From Candidatus Poseidonia sp. (GTDB lineage: Archaea > Thermoplasmatota > Poseidoniia > Poseidoniales > Poseidoniaceae), in the NCBI GenBank assembly GCA_023254365.1, contig JALRLQ010000019.1, positions 1-24,706 of the forward strand: DNA of 24,706 bases, given 5' to 3'. The notes under the pieces were generated by a model. It was not told the DNA's origin. It worked only from the letters and a program-made list of their open reading frames with translations, and searched no databases. Positions 1 through 7,400 of this stretch are shown piece after piece. Made by a program: the position numbers and the translations under genes. Position 1 is the stretch's first letter; the number at the start of each line of letters is the position of its first letter.

Positions 1-384
1 AATGCCGATTTCGGTGAGGATGACGAAGTTGAACAGGATGTAGATCAAGGTGGCCAACGAGAACACCATGAGCGAGGTGTTGACGATACGACGTCGTTGC
101 CGTTTGGCATCGTCCAAGGTGCAGATGCCTTGGTTTCTGAAGTAAAGGACGAGACCGACAAGCACCATTCCTGCGCTCGCTGTCATCAGGGCGGGACGAA
201 ACCATCCCATGCCGTTTGTTCCCCAATACAAATCGTTGGACAGGGCGGCGGCGGTGGAGACGCTGGCGAGGCCAAAGAGCACCAAAACCACCGAGGGAAA
301 ACAGCACATGGACGCAAGGAACGCCGAGCCACCGATGTACCTCCACAACGCTTTCACGTCGTGGGACATGGTTTCCTCGGCCAT
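1..384 (-). CDS. MerT-like small membrane protein (partial)
   Basis: The reading frame opens with ATG at 382-384 and stays open to the left edge (128 codons), so the C-terminus is missing. The protein has three hydrophobic segments, at about residues 18-38, 59-77 and 99-122. The first carries a vicinal cysteine pair (C27-C28) followed by a Phe-Pro step. A cysteine pair early in the first helix is characteristic of MerT/MerC-type mercuric ion transporters, but MerT has a second cysteine pair in a loop and only a single cysteine is visible here. A second in-frame ATG at 369 is possible. It lies 38 bases downstream of the alpha/beta hydrolase gene on the same strand, so it is probably cotranscribed. 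The MerT assignment is an inference from hydropathy and the CC motif; it could be an unrelated small membrane protein. Confidence 0.6.
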   Translation of the reverse strand, partial: MAEETMSHDVKALWRYIGGSAFLASMCCFPSVVLVLFGLASVSTAAALSNDLYWGTNGMGWFRPALMTASAGMVLVGLVLYFRNQGICTLDDAKRQRRRIVNTSLMVFSLATLIYILFNFVILTEIGI

Positions 385-422
385 GACGCAACCTGGTTTG
401 TTGAGGTCTTGAAGATGTGTTC

Positions 423-2069
423 TCATTCGCACCCCTTGAACGAGGGGTTGGTGTTGATGGCATCGTGATGAAGTTTTAACGGCAAAACGGGTACACCATC
501 GGACCACGTTCCCATGTTGGTGAGCATCGATTCATCGGTCATGTACTGAAACGCCCAATCCGCAGTGAAGGTGTCGTTTCGGGCCTGAGCGACCAAGTAG
601 TCGGCTTGGGCGTCAATGCGCCGGTAAAAGCTCCAATCCGACAAGGTGTCGTGGGCAGGGTCGGTTTGGAGGTAGTGGCTTGCAACCAGACGTGGAAAGC
701 CGTATTTGTCCGACTGAACCTCGATCAATTGGTTGCGTTCAGTGGGCAGCGAGGCGAACATTTGCTGATGGAAGGCACCCGGGCACATACCGACGCTCAT
801 GTCGTCCTGAGTGACGCCAATTTGCACCAGCATCTCGCTTGGCAAGCCGCTCAAGTTTGGTTGCAGGTCGGTTTGCATGGGCCGGCTTGCAGGCGACTCC
901 AACGCCACCACCATCGCATGCTGGCCCCACCCACGGCGCAACGATTCGTCCAAGGTCAGGAAGGTGTAGGCAGCACCCAAACTGTGACCCCCCAACCACA
1001 GGGTGCTGGGGTCGATGGTGACCTCTCCAAGGTGTGCGTCGACATTCGAGGCTCGTTGCGTACCGAACAACATCTCGTCAAGATGTGCCATTCCAGCCCG
1101 TAGCGAAAGGTTTCGGTAGGTGTGCTGGAGGAAATTGGAGGTCCCTTGTTCGTCTTGTTCGTCAAGGTCTTCGTGTCCTGGCGGACGGAGGTCTGAGGGG
1201 TACTGAATGAAGGCGACCACCATGCCTTTTGCAGCGAGGTGGGTGGTCCACGCTTGGTAGGCGTTGACGTCTGGATACCCAAAGCCGTGGAGAAGAATCG
1301 CCAGTGGAAGATGGGTGACGGGTGAATCATCAGGAAGCACCGGAAGGGTCACGTAGACGCTGAAATCGATGTCGTCCTCAAGTCCTCCCTGCACCGCTAT
1401 CACGGCCTCCGGTAGGGTGTAGGGGGAACTGAACTGAACCGTGTCATAGGGCCCTGGGTTTGAGCCGTAGCCGAGGGAAGGACGGTCGGGTGGTGAGGGC
1501 GCAAAGCCGACCACGGCAGGTACGCCAGGCATGACCAGCCATGCTGCGAAAAACACGCCCAAAAGATGGGCCACACGGGGCCAAGCCACCGCATCGGTGT
1601 CCAAGGTGCGCCAAGTGGGTGCCCCGGCTCTTGCGAGGAGCAAGCAGGCCAATGTCCACCCAAGCAGGGTGGGCAGAAGCAGGAAGGCGCCTCGAAGGTA
1701 GAACACGTCCATGATGAGGTGAAGCGCAATGAGCCCCAGCACCAGGCCGATCGCCACGTTCAGAGCGATGTGCACGCGCTCCTGAACAGCGGGTCGGTGG
1801 TTGGTGGAGGCCCGAACACCATAGCACGCTGCGGCCAACATCAGCATCAGGCTCAGGGGCACCGTCGGGTTGGAGCGAAGCATCATGGTCCATTCGAGCG
1901 AGCGTACGGCATGGGGCCAAACGGCATCAACAAGGTCTTTGCCAGAAAGCAAGAGAACAATCGTCTCGCTGTAGGCCAACAGGAAGCCAACACCAAGGGC
2001 GAAAACACCACCTCTGGTGGATGGATGTTCTTGTTCCCCGGGGGCGTGGTGGTCCTGCATCACATCCAC
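423..2069 (-). CDS. Membrane-anchored alpha/beta hydrolase
   Basis: This is a 548-residue protein in two parts. The N-terminal ~190 residues contain about five hydrophobic helices (near 21-42, 68-84, 98-124, 127-147 and 165-190). From ~220 onward it is an alpha/beta hydrolase of the lipase/chlorophyllase/PET-hydrolase-like kind. An oxyanion His-Gly stands at 261-262 (LLHGFG), and the nucleophile elbow GGHSLG puts the catalytic serine at 363. D422 or D423 and H465 are reasonable partners, but they are inferred from spacing only. The catalytic part probably faces outward, acting on esters or lipids; the substrate is unknown. The first codon shown is GTG; an ATG nine bases downstream (at 2060) is an equally good start, and neither has a convincing ribosome site. 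It lies 44 bases downstream of the M28 peptidase gene in an apparent operon. Confidence 0.85.
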   Translation of the reverse strand: MDVMQDHHAPGEQEHPSTRGGVFALGVGFLLAYSETIVLLLSGKDLVDAVWPHAVRSLEWTMMLRSNPTVPLSLMLMLAAACYGVRASTNHRPAVQERVHIALNVAIGLVLGLIALHLIMDVFYLRGAFLLLPTLLGWTLACLLLARAGAPTWRTLDTDAVAWPRVAHLLGVFFAAWLVMPGVPAVVGFAPSPPDRPSLGYGSNPGPYDTVQFSSPYTLPEAVIAVQGGLEDDIDFSVYVTLPVLPDDSPVTHLPLAILLHGFGYPDVNAYQAWTTHLAAKGMVVAFIQYPSDLRPPGHEDLDEQDEQGTSNFLQHTYRNLSLRAGMAHLDEMLFGTQRASNVDAHLGEVTIDPSTLWLGGHSLGAAYTFLTLDESLRRGWGQHAMVVALESPASRPMQTDLQPNLSGLPSEMLVQIGVTQDDMSVGMCPGAFHQQMFASLPTERNQLIEVQSDKYGFPRLVASHYLQTDPAHDTLSDWSFYRRIDAQADYLVAQARNDTFTADWAFQYMTDESMLTNMGTWSDGVPVLPLKLHHDAINTNPSFKGCE

Positions 2070-2113
2070 AACGCAAAGTTGGTCGTTTCATTGATGAAGA
2101 TTCGTTCAGTCCC

Positions 2114-3529
2114 TCAAGCGTTGACGTTGCGAATTTCGGGGGTTTGGTCTGCGAAAAAGAATTCGAGCATGGCCGCCCACAGCACGAACTGAATACTGGT
2201 TTCCAGGTTTTCTTGACCACCGACCACGGCGACCATGTTTTCAAGGGTGTCTTGCGGTGAATGGTAGGCCGAGTAGTCTTCGTCGTATGCGCCGAGATGG
2301 AAGATGGTTTGAGCACCCAGGTTGCGGAAGGTGACATGGTCTGAACGACCAAAGGTGTCCTCGTGAACGTCCATCACCAGGTTGCTGTGGTTGTCCCAGT
2401 GCTGGTCGCATCCAGCCCCGTAACTGCCATCGATTCGCAAATCCATCGGGGCTTTCAACACGTTTCGGTGGACGTGGTCAAGGATGCTTGTGATGGCCAC
2501 GTCTTGAACCTCAGGGTCAACATCAGGTCCCGACCATGCGTGATAGGGAAACGGATCGCCGTTTTCCTTGACCGCTGGCCACGAAATGCCCATCATGTCC
2601 ATGTTGATGTAAAACCGCAATTCCTTGTCTTGGGGAAGACAAGCATCACAATCGTTGTTCGCGAACGCGTTGGAACCACGCAGTCCTTCTTCTTCGGAGG
2701 ACCAAAGGGCAAGGAAGGTGTCACATTCCACCTCCATCTCGGCGAACACTTGTGCGAACAGCATGATGGCCACCGTACCCGCCGTGTTGTCGTAGGCGCC
2801 TTCCCACGTCCCTCCTCCAGGTGGTCCAGCAGGCGGAGCGATGTCCATGTGAGCACCCATGCCCTGGACACAATCGTCGGAGCGACCTTGTTTCCAAGCG
2901 ACGACATTGAGGGATTCCGGTTGTGTCGGGTTGAGGGTGTCGACCACGCGCATCAAATGAGTGTCGTACCCCAAGCCTTCGAAATGACCCTGGAAGTACG
3001 AGGCAGCTCGCTCAAATTGAGGGTTGGGACTCCCCATCCATCGGAAATTGTAGGAGCCGCAATCGTCGGATGGGGTGTCGCAGGTGATGTAATCCATCTT
3101 TTCGAACCACGCCTCGCCGCTGACGATGGGCGTCCCGTTCTCAATCGCAGGTGTGTAGGTGGTCTTGGTCCCGTCTTTGGCATAAATGGTCAACTCAACC
3201 GATTCCGCGTAGGGCGTGGTGAGCATTTGGAGCAGAATGCGGTCCCCGTCAACCGGCACCGAACTGTCGATGTCCAGTGAACCGTTGACGAAAAACAGCA
3301 CGTCGTGAGCCGGCGCGCTGATTCGCAACCCCTCGCCGATGAGCAAGAGGTCGTGCCATTCACCTGCACGCACCACCACATCACCGGCGGGGGAGCCATC
3401 GATGGTCAGCACATCGTTGAGGTTGATGGACGGTGGTTCCTCTTCCCCGAAACAACCCGAAAGCGGCGCCATCAGCATCACGAAGACGAGCAACAAGGCT
3501 CGGACGGTGCCTGCGGAGGGACGGGTCAT
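2114..3529 (-). CDS. M28 family zinc aminopeptidase, lipoprotein
   Basis: This is a 471-residue secreted peptidase. The signal segment ends in a lipobox, LSGC, with C26 as the likely lipidated residue, so the enzyme should be tethered outside the membrane. An N-terminal beta-rich region (about 35-130) precedes the catalytic domain. The M28 zinc ligands can be placed as H227 in GAHMD, D247 in AYDNTAG, the glutamate pair E280-E281 in SSEEEGL, D311 in NMDMMG, and H423 in YHSPQDT. The conserved SDHVTF stretch is also present at 396-401. This complete set argues for an active two-zinc aminopeptidase or carboxypeptidase that releases amino acids from peptides. Extra cysteines (150, 157, 220, 270, 294, 297, 374) may form disulfides. 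A TATA-like TATGAA lies about 25 bases before the ATG, so the gene may have its own leaderless promoter 57 bases after carS. Confidence 0.93.
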   Translation of the reverse strand: MTRPSAGTVRALLLVFVMLMAPLSGCFGEEEPPSINLNDVLTIDGSPAGDVVVRAGEWHDLLLIGEGLRISAPAHDVLFFVNGSLDIDSSVPVDGDRILLQMLTTPYAESVELTIYAKDGTKTTYTPAIENGTPIVSGEAWFEKMDYITCDTPSDDCGSYNFRWMGSPNPQFERAASYFQGHFEGLGYDTHLMRVVDTLNPTQPESLNVVAWKQGRSDDCVQGMGAHMDIAPPAGPPGGGTWEGAYDNTAGTVAIMLFAQVFAEMEVECDTFLALWSSEEEGLRGSNAFANNDCDACLPQDKELRFYINMDMMGISWPAVKENGDPFPYHAWSGPDVDPEVQDVAITSILDHVHRNVLKAPMDLRIDGSYGAGCDQHWDNHSNLVMDVHEDTFGRSDHVTFRNLGAQTIFHLGAYDEDYSAYHSPQDTLENMVAVVGGQENLETSIQFVLWAAMLEFFFADQTPEIRNVNA

Positions 3530-3586
3530 GCTCTGCCGTTTGAATTGGCCTTCATAGGGCTTGGCCTTGTGCTCAGGCCCAACGGC

Positions 3587-4264
3587 TCAGTAGGGGACGT
3601 CTTTCCAACCGATCTTGTAACCGATGAGGTTGAACGACCGGTGCAATATCGGGGTGATGACAATCACCGCCACCATGGGCAGGCGAAGTTGTTCGGCCGC
3701 CAGCACCGACGGGCCAAGGAACAGTTGACCGCACAGGAAGACCATGATGGCAAAGGGCAGGGTGTCCAAGAGCGGAGCCTTGGAGGAGACATCTCCTTCT
3801 CGCTTCAGGCCCCTTCGGCGTTTGAAGAACGAGCCCGTGCTGTCACCGAGCAGGCAGGTGAACCCGAGAAAGGTCCCGAGGACGAACGCTGCTCCTGTTT
3901 GGCCGCCGATGAAGAACCATGCATCTTCGGCGCCGGTGAGTGGATGCGCAAACACGGTGGCACCGTCATCAAACACGGTGTCCATGCTTCCCAGACTGAC
4001 CAGGCTTGCTAACAGCACGCACAGCAGACCCGAAGTGAGCGAACCGCCGATCAAACCGTTCCACGTCTTGCCATCACCGAGAATCCGGTTGCCGTCGTTC
4101 ATGGTGCGTCCTCCATCGATGGGCCACGGTCCGTATCCGGTTTTGGGCAACCATTTCCCCCACATCATGGCGAAGGTGTTGGCCAAGAACCCAGGTAAAT
4201 ACAACCACAGGGTCAACAAACAAAGAAGCAGGAAATCCACGGTCGTCACCGCCCAAAGGAGCAA
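3587..4264 (-). CDS. carS: CDP-archaeol synthase
   Basis: CarS transfers CMP from CTP to unsaturated archaetidic acid, giving CDP-archaeol, the activated intermediate for archaeal polar lipids. It is an integral membrane enzyme of the former DUF46 group, related to bacterial CdsA. The family signature is clear: a PIDGGR motif at 48-53 followed by NDGNRILGDGKTWNG at about 56-70. Several hydrophobic helices lie on either side. At 225 residues it is longer than the roughly 165-185 residues I recall as usual, with extra sequence near the middle and a charged Arg/Lys loop before the last helices. The reading frame opens with TTG; an in-frame stop lies shortly upstream and GAGGTGG about ten bases before the TTG supports this start. 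It follows tRNA-Gly by 78 bases on the same strand. Confidence 0.93.
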   Translation of the reverse strand: MLLWAVTTVDFLLLCLLTLWLYLPGFLANTFAMMWGKWLPKTGYGPWPIDGGRTMNDGNRILGDGKTWNGLIGGSLTSGLLCVLLASLVSLGSMDTVFDDGATVFAHPLTGAEDAWFFIGGQTGAAFVLGTFLGFTCLLGDSTGSFFKRRRGLKREGDVSSKAPLLDTLPFAIMVFLCGQLFLGPSVLAAEQLRLPMVAVIVITPILHRSFNLIGYKIGWKDVPY

Positions 4265-4342
4265 GGGTTGCTTTCCACCTCAGCCTTTCATGTTTGTTGA
4301 GCACGGATGGCAAGGCTGGCGCACTTTGGTCAACCAAGGAGG

Positions 4343-4414
4343 TGCGGATAGCGGGAGTCGAACCCACGACATAAGGTTGGAAACCTCAGATGATAACCAC
4401 TTCACCATATCCGC
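4343..4414 (-). tRNA. tRNA-Gly (anticodon UCC)
   Basis: A complete cloverleaf folds on the minus strand. The acceptor stem GCGGATA/TATCCGC has seven perfect pairs. The D stem is GTGA/TCAT with an eight-base loop containing GG. The anticodon stem is TGAGG/CCTTA with loop TTTCCAA, so the anticodon reads TCC (glycine, GGA/GGG codons). The variable loop is four bases. The T stem is GTGGG/CCCGC with the TTCGACT loop. The discriminator base is A and CCA is not encoded. No intron is present. I counted 72 bases including the discriminator, all consistent with the fold. Confidence 0.97.
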
Positions 4415-4441
4415 AGTGTGGTATGTACGGCCACCAACTTC

Positions 4442-4454
4442 CCCTCTTTGAGGG
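4442..4454. other. Short perfect hairpin
   Basis: CCCTC and GAGGG form a 5-bp perfect inverted repeat around a TTT loop, in the 60-base gap between the end of the giant protease gene and the tRNA-Gly. It could mark transcript end or processing between the two, or be chance. No T-run follows directly on the minus strand. Confidence 0.3.
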
Positions 4455-4474
4455 AATCGGTTCTCACCTTTCGC

Positions 4475-7400
4475 TCACCTTCTCCGGAACTCATCGAACA
4501 TGGAATTCGACGGTGGACGAGGCATCGTTTGTGGTCGTTGAACCATGCCACGTTGTGGCAATTCCGTGATGCCATGCTGTTCTCGAAGTTCGCTCAACCG
4601 ACGCTCTCGACGCAGGGTTTCTTTGGAGTTCTTGGCACGTCCTCGCATCATCAGTGCACCCATCAGCACAAACAGGACCAAACCGGCAAGACCGGCTTGC
4701 AACATGACGTTGTCCGTCACCATCGTGAGCAGGGAACCCTCGGCTTCGTCAAGAACGGTTACCGGTGCGTTGGAGTCTTTTGCGATGATCGTCACCGTCA
4801 CGGTATCCATGGGGTAGTTCGCCCCGGGCTCGCGAGCAGACAACAACAGATCGTGGGTCCCCATCACTTTCGCGGTGCCCGAAAACGTGACCGTTTGCGT
4901 GGTGCCCGTGTTGGATGTGAAGGTTAGGAAATGGTTCGAGGTCTCACCCGCAATGCTGGTGGTCGCCTCCCAGTCCACGTTGGCGGCGAACGCTGTGCTC
5001 ATCTGGGTGCTGACCGTGCAGGTGAACGAGAACCATCCACTCGCCGCCAGGTCCACGGTGATCGTGGTCGGGGAACATGTCATCGACGCTTCGGCAGAGT
5101 TGCGAGTTGCATCGTTGGGCCAGTGGTCCGGTCGATAGGCGCCGAGCGTGGCGTTATCGCCAAATCCATCGCCGTCTGTATCGGTGTATTGGGTGCGCTG
5201 GTCGGGGAACTCGTCCACCGTATCGGCCCATCCATCACCGTCTTGATCGGGGCAGCCCATCACACCACCTTGCGTTGAATCACCGCTTTCCGCCGGACAA
5301 TCGTCACCGTCGGTTCCCGCCGCCTCATCGCCGTAGCCGTCACCATCGCTGTCAAACCATTGCGAAGCATCGCCGGGCCAGAGGTCATTGAGATCGCTGG
5401 CTCCGTCTCCGTCCGTGTCGGTGCAGCCGAAGCCATCCAGCGTCGATGTCCCGGCTTCGGTTGGACAGGCATCGGGTTGCGAACCGTTCGGATTGTCACC
5501 GTAGCCGTCGCTATCGCCGTCCGACCACTGGGTCGAATCGCCGAGGAAATCGTCGTTGTCGTCGGATGTTCCGTCGCTGTCTTCGTCCACGCAGCCAAAC
5601 CTGTCGACCGTCGAACCACCGGCTTGGGTGGGGCATGCATCCGGTTGATGTCCGGATGCGTTGTCACCAAAACCATCGAAGTCCTGGTCGCTGAACTGGG
5701 TGGCGTCATCGGGGAATGCATCGGCACCATCGCTTGCGTTCCATCCGCTGTCGTTCCCTGCAGGAGGGCTCGGGTTGGAGACACCGTCACCGTCCGTGTC
5801 CACGCAACCGAGGCGGTCTTCGGTGGATGTACCGGCCGTGAGCGGGCATGCATCTTCCACATCGTCAAACCCGTCGCCGTCGGTGTCGTTCCACCGCGTG
5901 GGGTCGCTTGGGAATGCATCGGAGGCGTTGGAGTAACCGTCCCCGTCGTCGTCAACACAACCGTAGCGGTCCTCGGTGGATGTTCCCGCTTCACCCGGGC
6001 AAGCATCCGGCTGCAAGCCACTGGCGTTGTCGCCGTAGCCGTCGCCGTCTTGGTCCAACCATTGGGTGTCCAAGTTGGGAAGGGCATCGATGGTGTCGTC
6101 CCAACCATCACCGTCGGTGTCGGGGCAGCCAAGGCGGTTGCCTTGGGTCGAATTTCCCGCATCGTTCACGCAAGAATCAGGGTTGACACCGCCGGGGTTG
6201 TCGCCGTAGCCGTCGCCGTCGGTGTCGGCCCACTGCGTTTGCTCGTCGGGATGACTGTCCTGACTGTTGGCCCATCCGTCCTCGTCGCCGTCCGGACAAC
6301 CAAACGTCCCGTTTTGCCACGATTCACCGTAGGTGTTGACACAGGCATCCGGTAACGAACCGCTAGGGTTGTCACCGTAGCCATCGCCGTCGGTATCGTT
6401 CCATTGGGTTGCATCGGTCATGAAGGCGTCTGCGCCGTTGGCGGTGGTCCACCCGCTGTCAGGGTCGGAGTAGCCGTCCCCGTCTTGGTCGGGACACCCC
6501 TTCCGATCGTGCATCGAGGTACCAAACAGGGTGGGGCAATCATCATCCAACCCGTCATCGTAACCGTCACCGTCGTTGTCTCCCCATCGAGTCGGGTCGT
6601 TGGGATAGGCGTCGGCACCGTCATCCGTGGTCCACAAGGCGTCCGGGTCGGAATAGCCGTCACCGTCGGTGTCCGGACAGCCTCGTCGGTCGTTGGTTGA
6701 ATTGCCGTTGACCAACGGGCAAGCATCGCCGTTGGTTCCCGTGGGGTTGTCGCCATAGCCATCCCCGTCCGTGTCAAGCCATTGTGTGGCGTCGTTGGGA
6801 GCCACATCCGCTCCGTTGGCGCTGGTCCAATTGGCGTCGCCGTCGGACGAACCATCCCCATCGGTGTCGGTGCAGCCGAAACGGTCACGCGAGGACGTTC
6901 CACTGGTTGAGGGACAGGCATCGCCTTGGTAGCCGGTCAGCTCATCGCCGTAACCGTCACCGTCGGTGTCTGCCCACTGGGTGCTTTCGCTGGGGAAGGC
7001 GTCGTCAACGTCGGCATATCCATCGCCATCCGTGTCCGTGCAACCCAAGCGTCCAGCCTCGGTCGAGGTCCCAAACTGCGTGGGACAAGCATCCGGATTG
7101 TTGCCGCTGGCGTTGTCGCCGTAGCCGTCGCTGTCACCGTCCGACCACTGGGTCGCATCGGCGACAAAGGCATCAGCGCCGTTGGCGGTGGTCCACAACA
7201 CGTCAGGGTCGGAGTACCCGTCGCCGTCCGTGTCTGCACATCCGTAACGGTCCTGTGTTGATGTGCCGCTGCTGGTTGGACACCCGTCACCGGTGGTGGC
7301 AGGGGGAGGGTTATCGCCGTAGCCGTCACCGTCGCTGTCCACCCACTGCGTGTCATCGGTGGGAAACGCGTCGGCTCCGTTGGCCGTGGTCCATCCGCTG

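Noticed and set aside
2363..3280. 305-codon plus-strand frame opposite the M28 peptidase
   Set aside because: It is the antisense shadow of a gene with a full zinc-ligand set; no recognisable features and no ribosome site.
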